DNA of 64,000 bases from Streptomyces sp. NBS 14/10 (GTDB taxonomy: Bacteria > Actinomycetota > Actinomycetes > Streptomycetales > Streptomycetaceae). A program made the position numbers and the translations under genes. Position 1 is the stretch's first letter. Each line of letters begins with the position of its first letter. The stretch lies in contig NZ_NCSM01000042.1 in NCBI RefSeq assembly GCF_002224125.1, positions 127,223-191,222 on the forward strand. The letters run 5' to 3'. Below are positions 52,475-60,697 of this stretch, in pieces. Under the pieces are notes generated by a model. It ran no database searches and had not been told where the DNA came from. It was given only the letters and a program-made list of their open reading frames with translations.

Positions 52475-53749
52475 ATGACCCTGCGCATCGGCTGCGTAGC
52501 CGACGATTTCACCGGCGGCACCGATGTCGCCGCCGCCTTCCGGCGGGCCGGCCTGCGCACCGCTCTGGTCTTCGGCGTCCCGGGCGTCACCACCGCGCTG
52601 CCCCCCGACTGCGACGCCGCCGTCGTCGCGCTCAAGTCCCGCTCCGTCCCCGCCGACGAGGCCGTCGTCGGCTCCGTCACCGCCCAGCGCCGGCTGTGGG
52701 CCATGGGCGCGGCACAGATCTACTTCAAGTACTGCTCCACCTTCGACTCCACCGCCCAGGGCAACATCGGCCCGGTCACCGACGCCCTCATGCACACCGG
52801 CGGAGCCGGCGCCACCCTGCACTGCCCGGCCTTCCCGCTGGGTGGCCGGACGGTCTACCAGGGCCACCTCTTCGTCCATGACCAACTGCTGTCCGACTCG
52901 CCCCTGCGCCACCACCCCCTCAACCCCATGACGGACTCCGCCCTGGTTCGCCTGCTGTCCGCGCAGACCCCGCACCCCGTCGCCCTGATCGACTGGCCGA
53001 CCGTACGCCGCGGGGTCGACGCCGTCCGCGACGCGCTCACCGCGCATCAGCAGGCCGGTGCCCGGCACATCGTCGCCGACGCCCTCACCGACGACGACCT
53101 CGCCGTCCTCGGCGCCGCCGCCCTCGAACTCCCCGTCGTCGCGGGCGCCGCCGGGCTGGCCGAAGGGCTCGGCCGCGCCTACCCGGCCACCGGCCCCGCC
53201 ACCAGCGCCCCCGTGCCGTACCAGGGTCGCGCCGCGGTGCTGGCGGGCAGCTGCTCCGCCCGCACCCTGGAGCAGATCGCCCGGTTCCGCGCCGCCGGTC
53301 TGCCCTCCCGCCACCTCGACGTCCTGGCCGCCGCGGCAGGCCGCGACATCGCGGGCGAAGCCCTCGACTGGTACGACGCCCAGGACCCCGAGCTGCCCGT
53401 CCTGATCCACGCCTCCGCCTCCCCCGAAGAACTCGCCGCCGTCCAGGCCGAGTTGGGCGTCGCCGAAGCCGCCGCCCAGGCCGAGGAGCTGCTCGGCACG
53501 CTCGCCGCCCACCTCGTCGAACGCGGCGTACGACGCCTTCTGGTCGCGGGCGGGGAGACCTCCGGCGCCGTCACCACCGCCCTGGGCATCCGCGCGGTGC
53601 TGGTCGGCGAGGAAGCCGATCCCGGAGTGCCGTGGACCTACGCCGAGACCGAGGCCGGCGAGCTCGCCCTCATGCTCAAGTCCGGCAACTTCGGCGCCCC
53701 GGACCTGTTCACCCGCGCCCTCGACGCCACCGGCAAGGAGCAGACATGA
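52475..53749 (+). CDS. otnK: Four-carbon acid sugar kinase (DUF1537), 3-oxo-tetronate kinase-like
   Basis: 424 residues with both DUF1537 domains: N-terminal VADDFTGGTDVA and the signature FKYCSTFDSTAQGNIGP, C-terminal nucleotide-binding VAGGETSGAV and LKSGNFGAPDLF. DUF1537 kinases phosphorylate C4 sugar acids; the OtnK group makes 3-oxo-tetronate 4-phosphate, and the adjacent OtnC-like gene supports that assignment over the PdxA2-linked threonate kinases. GAGGAGAG precedes the ATG. Confidence 0.87.
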   Translation: MTLRIGCVADDFTGGTDVAAAFRRAGLRTALVFGVPGVTTALPPDCDAAVVALKSRSVPADEAVVGSVTAQRRLWAMGAAQIYFKYCSTFDSTAQGNIGPVTDALMHTGGAGATLHCPAFPLGGRTVYQGHLFVHDQLLSDSPLRHHPLNPMTDSALVRLLSAQTPHPVALIDWPTVRRGVDAVRDALTAHQQAGARHIVADALTDDDLAVLGAAALELPVVAGAAGLAEGLGRAYPATGPATSAPVPYQGRAAVLAGSCSARTLEQIARFRAAGLPSRHLDVLAAAAGRDIAGEALDWYDAQDPELPVLIHASASPEELAAVQAELGVAEAAAQAEELLGTLAAHLVERGVRRLLVAGGETSGAVTTALGIRAVLVGEEADPGVPWTYAETEAGELALMLKSGNFGAPDLFTRALDATGKEQT

Positions 53750-54408
53750 CCGCCTACACCGCGTACACCGCCTACACCGATGAGAAGGCCGCCCGTGCGC
53801 TGGTGGTACGCACCGCCCGCTCGCTGTTCAGCCGCGGTCTGACCCACGGCTCCACCGGCAACCTGTCCGTCCGTCTCGCCGATGGCAGCCTTCTGCTCAC
53901 CCCCACCGGGTCCAGCCTCGGCACGGTCGAAGCGGCCGAGCTGTCCCGCACCGACCTCACCGGCCGACACCTCGACGGGCCCCGGCCGACCAAGGAGGCG
54001 TTTCTGCACGCCGCTTTCTACCGGGCCCGCCCCGCCGCCCACGCGGTGGTTCATCTGCACTCCACCCACGCCACCGCGGTCTCCTGCCTCGCCGGCGTCG
54101 ACCCCGCCGACGCGCTGCCCCCACTCACCGCGTACTACGCCATGCGCGTGGGCACCCTGCCGCTGCTCCCCTACCACGCCCCCGGCGACAGCAGCCTGGA
54201 ACCGCTCGCCGAGCGGACGGCCCGCGGCCACCATGCTCTCCTCCTGGCCAACCACGGACCCGTCGTCGCGGAAGCCACCCTGGAGAAGGCCGCCGACGCG
54301 ATCGAGGAGCTTGAGCAGACCGCCAAGCTCCACCTTCTCCTCCGGGGACACGCCACCCGCCCCCTCACCCCCGAGCAGGCCGCCGCGCTCGCGCCCGCCT
54401 CATCCTGA
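53746..54408 (+). CDS. otnC: Class II aldolase/adducin-type enzyme, 3-oxo-tetronate 4-phosphate decarboxylase-like
   Basis: 220 residues. The fold is recognised by STGNLSVRL, the acidic TKEAFLHAAF, the zinc ligands HLHSTHATAV and the third His in LLANHGPVV. OtnC enzymes decarboxylate 3-oxo-tetronate 4-phosphate to dihydroxyacetone phosphate, which enters glycolysis. Overlaps the kinase by ATGA, with AAGGAG five bases upstream. The N-terminus carries a repeated Thr-Ala-Tyr (three times). Its 3' end overlaps the convergent TetR gene by 9 bp. Confidence 0.87.
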   Translation: MTAYTAYTAYTDEKAARALVVRTARSLFSRGLTHGSTGNLSVRLADGSLLLTPTGSSLGTVEAAELSRTDLTGRHLDGPRPTKEAFLHAAFYRARPAAHAVVHLHSTHATAVSCLAGVDPADALPPLTAYYAMRVGTLPLLPYHAPGDSSLEPLAERTARGHHALLLANHGPVVAEATLEKAADAIEELEQTAKLHLLLRGHATRPLTPEQAAALAPASS

Positions 54409-55053
54409 CGTCGCGAGCAGTCCGTTGACCACCAAGCCGGCCAGCATGTCCGCCATGGCATCCATCTGGTGCGGCGAGGTGGCTTCGGGCCTGCCCAGGC
54501 GCCGCGCCAAAGGCACCTCCACCATTCCGGAGATCGGGCCGATGATGGCGAAGAACAGCACATGCATCGGGAGGGGCGCCATCCGCCCGGCGGCCACCAG
54601 CCGTTCGATACTGGGCACCAGGGTCTGCAGCGTCGGCTCGATGAAATTCTCGTAGAGATAGTCCAATCGCTCCGAGTCCTGGGTGACTTCCTCGACGAAG
54701 AGCCGCGCCATCAGCGGCGTGTCCGCCGCCGTCCGGTAGAAGCCGCTGATGATGCGCCGCAACCGCTCGGCATCGTCGACCGAGGGGTCCACCTCCGGCA
54801 GCCGCGCCAGCTGCGCGCCCAGCGCCGAGTCCACCACCGCGCGCCAGAACGCCGCCTTGGATCCGTACCGATCGTTGATGAAGTTGTGGCTGACGCCCAG
54901 ACGGCGGGCCAGCTCACGCGCGGAAGCGCGGTCGTAACCCAGCTCCGCGAAGGCTTCGAGCCCGCGCAGCAGAATGCTCTCCTCCTCCGGCACCGCGGGA
55001 GTGTCCGCACCGGGGCGCCCCGGCCGTCGCGCGGACCCGGCCCTTGCTCCCAC
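54400..55053 (-). CDS. TetR-family regulator
   Basis: 217 residues. The N-terminal helix-turn-helix (ASARELARRLGVSHNFINDR, then YGSKAAFWRAVV) is clear; the C-terminal ligand domain ends at LAGLVVNGLLATSG. GTG 55053 is chosen because GGAGG lies five bases upstream; the in-frame ATG four codons earlier overlaps that ribosome site. It is divergent from an FAD monooxygenase and a DHA2 efflux pump, with two palindromic operators between, so it is their likely drug-responsive repressor. Confidence 0.88.
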   Translation of the reverse strand: MGARAGSARRPGRPGADTPAVPEEESILLRGLEAFAELGYDRASARELARRLGVSHNFINDRYGSKAAFWRAVVDSALGAQLARLPEVDPSVDDAERLRRIISGFYRTAADTPLMARLFVEEVTQDSERLDYLYENFIEPTLQTLVPSIERLVAAGRMAPLPMHVLFFAIIGPISGMVEVPLARRLGRPEATSPHQMDAMADMLAGLVVNGLLATSG

Positions 55054-55058
55054 CTTTA

Positions 55059-55063
55059 CCTCC
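55059..55063 (-). promoter_or_regulatory. Ribosome binding site supporting GTG start of the TetR gene
   Basis: GGAGG on the minus strand, five bases before GTG 55053. Confidence 0.7.
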
Positions 55064-55148
55064 ATGACTGCTCGCCGGCCCCCATGACTGTGTGCCGGCG
55101 CCTGTGTGGTCTGTGCTCCGCAATTTTAGAGCCCACGAACACGTTATT

Positions 55149-55160
55149 TGACACGTGTCA
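55149..55160. promoter_or_regulatory. TetR-type operator 1
   Basis: TGACACGTGTCA, a perfect 12-bp palindrome. It overlaps a -35-like TTGACA (55148-55153); TATAAC follows at 55168-55173, a short 14-bp spacing. Confidence 0.75.
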
Positions 55161-55174
55161 GACTCCCTATAACC

Positions 55175-55186
55175 TGACAGGTGTCA
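55175..55186. promoter_or_regulatory. TetR-type operator 2
   Basis: TGACAGGTGTCA, the same palindrome with a mismatched centre, 26 bp centre-to-centre from operator 1. Confidence 0.72.
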
Positions 55187-55239
55187 GAAGGATCTCCGGC
55201 ACAGGGAGATCGTCGTGACCGACCTCAAAGGCGCCCCCC

Positions 55240-56415
55240 ATGGCAACTCAGTCACTTCCCCCACCCCCCGCGCGGCGTGCCGTGATCGTCGGCTCCGGCA
55301 TATCCGGACTCGCCGCGGCCCTGACCCTGCACCGGGCCGGCTGGCGGCCCCTGATCGTCGAACGCGCGCCCCGGCGGCGTACCGGCGGCTACTTCGTCCG
55401 TTTCTTCGGCCCCGGCTACGCCGCCGCCGAACGCCTGGGCATCCTGGACGCGCTCCCCCAGCGCACCGTCCCCGACGGGCGTATGTACGAGATCGCCCGC
55501 AGCGGCCGCGTCACCCCGGGCATCACCTATCCGAGCCATGCCGACGGCACCCCGCTGCGGATCCTGCTCCGCAGCGATCTGGAACGGGTCCTGTACGACG
55601 AGGTCCACGACCTGGTCGAGATCCGCTACGGAGTCGGGCCCGCGGCCATCACCCAGGACCGCCACCAGGTGACCGTCACCCTGACCGACGGTTCGGTGGA
55701 GACCGCGGACCTGCTCATCGGCGCCGACGGCATCCACTCCACCGTCCGCTCCCTGGTCTTCGGCCCGGAAGACCTCTACCGCAAGGACTTCGACCACGCC
55801 GTGGCCGCCTGCGTCATCGACGGCGAGCTGCCCGGCGTACGCGACGGCGACACCCTGGTCGCCACCGCCCCCGGCCGCTCGGCCTGGATCAACACCTACG
55901 TCGACCATCCCCCGGTGGCCTTCATGCTCTACCGCACGCCCTGGCCCTCCGCGGAGGTCCGCAGGAATCCCTCCGAGGCGCTGCGCGAGGCGTTCGGTGA
56001 CTTCGACGGCGCCATCGTGCCGGCCGTGCTGGACGCGCTGGACCGCTCCGAGTCCGTGCTCTTCGACCAGGTCAGCCAGATCCACATCAACCGCTGGAGC
56101 CGGGGCCGGGTGGTCCTGCTCGGCGATTCCGCCTGGTGCATGACCCTCTACTCAGGACAGGGTTCCGGGATGGGCATCGCAGGCGCCGAGCTGCTGGGCC
56201 GGCGGCTGCTGGGTGAGCACGCCGACATCCCCGCCGCCCTCGGCGCCTGGGAGCAGCAACTGCGCCCGCTGACCACCCGCTACCAGAAGCAGGCGCTGTT
56301 CATGCAGCACATGTTCATGCCCGTCAACCGGTTCGGACACCTCGCCCGCCGTACCGCCATCCGCGCGATCTCCAGCCCGGTCGGCGTCAAGATCGCCAAG
56401 GCTGTCAAGCGCTGA
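55240..56415 (+). CDS. FAD-dependent monooxygenase (aromatic-ring/antibiotic type)
   Basis: 391 residues. FAD-binding GSGISGL in VIVGSGISGLAAALTLHRAG, DG motif IGADGIHSTVRSL and GD motif VVLLGDSAWCMTLYSGQGSG. With a TetR regulator and a DHA2 pump it forms a typical xenobiotic-handling unit, so drug inactivation is plausible; the substrate is not known. A GTG at 55215 with GGGAG upstream begins a different, Pro-rich frame that overlaps the first codons across a poly-C stretch, so either the start is misread by one base there or ATG 55240 is used with a weak AAAGG. Confidence 0.85.
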   Translation: MATQSLPPPPARRAVIVGSGISGLAAALTLHRAGWRPLIVERAPRRRTGGYFVRFFGPGYAAAERLGILDALPQRTVPDGRMYEIARSGRVTPGITYPSHADGTPLRILLRSDLERVLYDEVHDLVEIRYGVGPAAITQDRHQVTVTLTDGSVETADLLIGADGIHSTVRSLVFGPEDLYRKDFDHAVAACVIDGELPGVRDGDTLVATAPGRSAWINTYVDHPPVAFMLYRTPWPSAEVRRNPSEALREAFGDFDGAIVPAVLDALDRSESVLFDQVSQIHINRWSRGRVVLLGDSAWCMTLYSGQGSGMGIAGAELLGRRLLGEHADIPAALGAWEQQLRPLTTRYQKQALFMQHMFMPVNRFGHLARRTAIRAISSPVGVKIAKAVKR

Positions 56416-56490
56416 CGTCGCCCCGACGCCCGACGTCGACGAGCACACCCTTCACTTCACCCTGTCCCAGCCCTCCACCGGAGTTTCGTC

Positions 56491-58002
56491 ATGCCTCGAA
56501 CCCCGGCCGAAGCGCCGCCTGCCGGCGCGGCCGTCACGCCGCTCCCGTCCGCCGACGCACGGCCCCGCCATCGCTGGTGCATCCTCGCCGTCATCGGCGT
56601 GGCCCAGCTCATGGTCGTCCTCGACGCCACCATCGTGAACATCGCCCTGCCGTCGGCCCAGAAGGACCTGGGCTTCTCCGACGGCGACCGGCAGTGGATC
56701 GTCACCGCGTACGCCCTCGCCTTCGGCAGTCTGCTGCTGCTCGGCGGCCGTATCGCCGATCTCTTCGGCCGCAAGATGACCTTCCTCGTCGGCCTGGTCG
56801 GCTTCGCCGGCGCCTCCGCCTTCGGCGGCGCCGCCACCAGCTTCGACATGCTCGTCGCCGCCCGCGCCCTCCAGGGCGTGTTCGGCGCGCTGCTCGCCCC
56901 GGCGGCCCTCTCCCTGCTCACCGTCACCTTCACCGACGCCAGGGAGCGCGCCAAGGCCTTCGGCGTGTACGGCGCCATCGCCGGCTCCGGCGGCGCCATC
57001 GGTCTGCTCCTGGGCGGTGTGCTGACCGAACACCTCGACTGGCGCTGGACCCTCTACGTCAACCTCGCCTTCGCCGTCGTCGCCGTCATCGGCGGTGCGG
57101 TCCTGCTGCAGCGCTCCACCCGCGACACCAGCGTCACCATCGACATCCCGGGCGCCGTCCTCGTCGGCGGCGGTCTGTTCTGCCTGGTCTACGGCTTCTC
57201 CAACGCCGAGAGCCACGACTGGGACTCGCCCGCCACCTTCGGTTTCCTGGCCGCCGGAGCCGTTCTGCTCGCCGCCTTCACCTGGTGGCAGACCCGCGCC
57301 CCGCACCCACTACTGCCGCTGCGCATCCTGCTCGACCGCAACCGAGGCGCCTCCTTCGTCTCCGTCCTGATCAGCGGCGCCGGGATGTTCGGGGTCTTCC
57401 TCTTCCTCACCTACTACCTGCAGCAGAGCCTCGGCTACACCCCCATCAGGACCGGCCTGGCCTTCCTGCCCATGGTCGCCGCCCTCATGCTCACCTCGAC
57501 CCTCGCCACCACCACGCTCATCCCGCGCCTTGGTCCCAAGCCCGTGGTGCCCCTCGGTATGGGTCTGGCCGCCGCCGGCATGGCCTGGCTGACCGCCCTC
57601 GACCTGGACAGCGGCTACGCGGCCGACATCCTGCCCCCGCTGATCGTGGCCGGCCTCGGCCTCGGCCTGGTGATGGCCCCCGCGATGAGCCTGGCCACCT
57701 CCGGGGTGGCCGCCGAGGACTCCGGCGTCGCCTCGGCCGCCGTCAACACCATGCAGCAGGTCGGCGGCTCGCTCGGCACCGCCCTGCTCAACACCCTCTC
57801 CACCAGCGCCGTCACCAGCTATCTGGACGGCAGGAACCCCAAGGACCCAGCCGTCCTCGCCCACGCCGGTCTGGAGGGCTACTCCACGGCCTACTGGTGG
57901 TCGGCCGTCTTCTTCGCCGCCGGTGTGGTCGTCAGCGCCCTCCTCTACCGACGCGGCGCACCCGCCCAGGACGCCGACGCGGCGCCCGTCGTACACATGT
58001 GA
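56491..58002 (+). CDS. DHA2-family MFS drug efflux transporter (EmrB/QacA type)
   Basis: 503 residues, 14 predicted transmembrane helices. The first helix has the DHA2 motif VVLDATIVNIALPSAQ, then motif A (GGRIADLFGRKMTFLVG) and motif C (GAIAGSGGAIGLLLGGVLTE). Proton-driven export of drugs or metabolites is expected. It follows the monooxygenase gene by 75 bp, likely in one transcript under the TetR operators. Its last 71 bp overlap the 3' end of the convergent P-type ATPase gene. Confidence 0.9.
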   Translation: MPRTPAEAPPAGAAVTPLPSADARPRHRWCILAVIGVAQLMVVLDATIVNIALPSAQKDLGFSDGDRQWIVTAYALAFGSLLLLGGRIADLFGRKMTFLVGLVGFAGASAFGGAATSFDMLVAARALQGVFGALLAPAALSLLTVTFTDARERAKAFGVYGAIAGSGGAIGLLLGGVLTEHLDWRWTLYVNLAFAVVAVIGGAVLLQRSTRDTSVTIDIPGAVLVGGGLFCLVYGFSNAESHDWDSPATFGFLAAGAVLLAAFTWWQTRAPHPLLPLRILLDRNRGASFVSVLISGAGMFGVFLFLTYYLQQSLGYTPIRTGLAFLPMVAALMLTSTLATTTLIPRLGPKPVVPLGMGLAAAGMAWLTALDLDSGYAADILPPLIVAGLGLGLVMAPAMSLATSGVAAEDSGVASAAVNTMQQVGGSLGTALLNTLSTSAVTSYLDGRNPKDPAVLAHAGLEGYSTAYWWSAVFFAAGVVVSALLYRRGAPAQDADAAPVVHM

Positions 58003-60586
58003 GGCCCGCGGCCGAGCTCGAGGTGTCGGTCAGACGCCGCTGTGCCCACATGACGACATGTCCCAGGCCCGAGAGCGCGAAGGCGATCACAAGGTCGGTG
58101 GGTGGCAGCGGTTCGGTGCCCAACAGGGCGCGCAGGGGCGGCAGATAGACGCCCGCCACCTGGAGGGCCAGCGCCGTGGCCACGGCGACCAGCAGAAACG
58201 GATTGGCGAGGCTGCCCGGGCGGGCGCGGGAGCCCAGGGCGACGCCCAGTTGGGTGGCGCCGAGCACCAGGAACATCAGGGACTGCCAGGGGCGGTCGGT
58301 CTCCAGCGCCCACACCCCGGTCACCAGGGTGACAGCGCCGACGAAGGCCCCCATGGCGAGGATCCGGGGCCACAGGCCCGCACCCAACACGCTCTCCTCG
58401 GGGGGCCTCGGCGGGTGGCGCATCACGCCCGGGGCCACGGGTTCCGCGCCGAGGGCCACGCCGGGGAGACCGTGGGTGAGCAGGTTGATCCACAGAATCT
58501 GCGCGGGAAGCAGGGGCAGGGGCATACCGAAGAAGGGGCCGAGGAGCATCACCAGGATTTCCGCGGTCCCTCCGGAGAGTGCGTACAGCAGAAACCGGCG
58601 GACGTTGGCGTAGACGCGGCGGCCCTCCTCGACAGCGGCGACGACGGTGGCCAGGTTGTCGTCGGCGAGCACGAGGTCGGCCGCCTGGCGGGCCACTTCG
58701 GTGCCGCGCTGTCCCATGGCCACGCCGATGTCCGCCCGGCGCAGGGCCGGACCGTCGTTGACGCCGTCGCCGGTCATCGCCACCACCTGGCCCGCGGTGC
58801 GCCACGCCTGGACGATGTCCAGCTTCTGTTCGGGCGTGGTACGGGCGTAGACGCGCAGGGCGGTGAGCTCGCCCGCGGTGCCCTGGCGGATGCGCTCGCC
58901 CGTGGTGACCTCGTCCGCCCGGGCCACGATGCCAGAACGTGCCGCCACCGCGCGTGCGGTGAGGGGGTGATCGCCGGTGATGAGGACGGGGGTGATGCCG
59001 GCCCGTTCGCAGGCGGCGACGGTCGTCCGGGAGGTGTCGCGGGGCGGGTCGAGGATGCCGACGAGCCCGAGCAGCGACAGGCCGGTCTCCCAGGTGTCGG
59101 GGCCCTGGGGCTGTGGTCCCTGGTGGTCGCGTGAGGCGACGGCGAGGACCCGGTATCCGCCGCGGGCCAGTTCCTCGGCCCGGGCGGCGGCCTGGGAGAG
59201 CAGGTCCGGGGTGTCGGTGAGGACCGTGGGGCGGAGGACGGCCTCGGGCGCCCCCTTGCAGACGATGCGCAGCCCGCCGCCCGGTGTGCGGTGCACGGTC
59301 GTCATGCGCTTGCGCGCACTCTCGAACGGGACCTCGGAAACGCGTGGCAGTTCGCTCTCCAGCGCACTCCGGTCCAGGCCCAGTCGCGCTCCGGCCGTCA
59401 GCAGAGCGGCCTCGGTGGGGTCGCCCATCCCGCGCCACGGGGTGTCGTCGTCCGGCGGGGGTTCGAGCGCGGCGTCGTTGCACAGCATCGCGGCGCGCAG
59501 CAGAGCGGCCAGGTCGGGGGCGTCGCTCGCGGTCACCGTCCGGCCGTCGCGGGTGACACGGCCCTCCGGAGCGTAGCCGGTGCCGGTGACCGTGGCCTCG
59601 CCCTGTGGCGTCCACAGTTTTTCGGCGGCCATCCGGCCTTCGGTCAGGGTGCCGGTCTTGTCGGTGGCGAGCACCGTGACCGACCCCAGGGTCTCCACCG
59701 CGGGCAGCCGGCGGACGATGGCGTGCCGGTCCGCCATCCGCCGGGCCCCCAGCGCGAGGGCGAGGGTGATCACGGCGGGCAGGGACTCGGGTACGGCCGC
59801 GACGGCGAGGCTGATCGCGGCCACGACCATCAGCTCCACCGGCTGTCCGCGGACCAGCCCCAGGGCGAGCACCACCGCGCACAGCGCGACGGTGACGGCC
59901 GCCAGCGCCCGGCCGAACCGGGCCAGTCGGCGCTGTAGCGGGGTCAGGCCGGGCGCGGTTCCCATCAGGGCGGCGATCCGGCCGAGCGCGCTGTGCGCCC
60001 CGGTGCCGGTGATCTGGACACGTCCGCGGCCGCGGACGACGACCGTGCCCGCCGCCACGGTGTCCGCCGCCACGGTGCCGGGCGCTCCGTCCCCGGCCGC
60101 GGTCTTCTCCACCGGGACGGACTCGCCGGTCAGCGCCGACTCGTCGACCAGGAGCAGAGCCGCGTCGAGCACCGTGCCGTCCGCGGGCACGATGTCGCCT
60201 TCACCCAGCAGGACCAGGTCCCCCGGCACCACGTCGGCGGCCGGTACGGAACACTCCGCACCGTCGCGTACCACACAGGCGGCGGGGGCGCTCAGCGCCG
60301 AGAGTGCGGCCACGGCCCGTTCCGCCCGTACTTCTTGGACGACGCCGACCGCGGTGTTCACCGTGATCACGAGCAGGATCACCGCGGCGTCGGGCAGGTC
60401 TCCGGTGGCGAGGGTCAGCACGGCGGCCACCAGCAGCACCACGATCAGCGGATCGCGCAACTGCTGCAGCACGCGGCGCCACACGGGGGTGCGCCGCTCC
60501 TGGGCCACGACGTTGGCCCCGTACTCCCCCAGCCGCCGCGCCGCCTCCTCCCGTGACAACCCCTCCGTGACCCGGGGCCGTCCCAT
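57932..60586 (-). CDS. P-type cation-transporting ATPase (P2A-like)
   Basis: 884 residues. N-terminal cation-ATPase domain (VTEGLSREEAARRLGEYGAN), actuator with LLVDESALTGESVPVEK (TGES), phosphorylation Asp309 in ATDKTGTLTEG, nucleotide domain KGAPEAVLR, hinge MTGDGVNDGPALRRADIGVAMG, and six C-terminal helices with a PES ion site (AAVPESLPAV). Probably pumps Ca2+ or a related divalent cation. ATG 60586 is the family-type start; no strong ribosome site is visible. The C-terminal 24 residues are basic and overlap the MFS gene antisense. Confidence 0.9.
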   Translation of the reverse strand: MGRPRVTEGLSREEAARRLGEYGANVVAQERRTPVWRRVLQQLRDPLIVVLLVAAVLTLATGDLPDAAVILLVITVNTAVGVVQEVRAERAVAALSALSAPAACVVRDGAECSVPAADVVPGDLVLLGEGDIVPADGTVLDAALLLVDESALTGESVPVEKTAAGDGAPGTVAADTVAAGTVVVRGRGRVQITGTGAHSALGRIAALMGTAPGLTPLQRRLARFGRALAAVTVALCAVVLALGLVRGQPVELMVVAAISLAVAAVPESLPAVITLALALGARRMADRHAIVRRLPAVETLGSVTVLATDKTGTLTEGRMAAEKLWTPQGEATVTGTGYAPEGRVTRDGRTVTASDAPDLAALLRAAMLCNDAALEPPPDDDTPWRGMGDPTEAALLTAGARLGLDRSALESELPRVSEVPFESARKRMTTVHRTPGGGLRIVCKGAPEAVLRPTVLTDTPDLLSQAAARAEELARGGYRVLAVASRDHQGPQPQGPDTWETGLSLLGLVGILDPPRDTSRTTVAACERAGITPVLITGDHPLTARAVAARSGIVARADEVTTGERIRQGTAGELTALRVYARTTPEQKLDIVQAWRTAGQVVAMTGDGVNDGPALRRADIGVAMGQRGTEVARQAADLVLADDNLATVVAAVEEGRRVYANVRRFLLYALSGGTAEILVMLLGPFFGMPLPLLPAQILWINLLTHGLPGVALGAEPVAPGVMRHPPRPPEESVLGAGLWPRILAMGAFVGAVTLVTGVWALETDRPWQSLMFLVLGATQLGVALGSRARPGSLANPFLLVAVATALALQVAGVYLPPLRALLGTEPLPPTDLVIAFALSGLGHVVMWAQRRLTDTSSSAAGLTCVRRAPRRRPGRVRRVGRGGR

Positions 60587-60697
60587 GCGGCCAGTGTCGC
60601 ACCGGACACACCGCCCCGCCGCCACCGCGTCCCGAGCTGACACCGCGCGGAGGCGGGGGCAGGGTGGAGACATGGCAGCACGCGGGAAGGGCGGTGG

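Noticed and set aside
55215..56000. Alternative GTG-initiated gene overlapping the monooxygenase
   Set aside because: The frame lacks FAD motifs and becomes Arg/Pro-rich; the frame from ATG 55240 contains all class A flavoprotein motifs.
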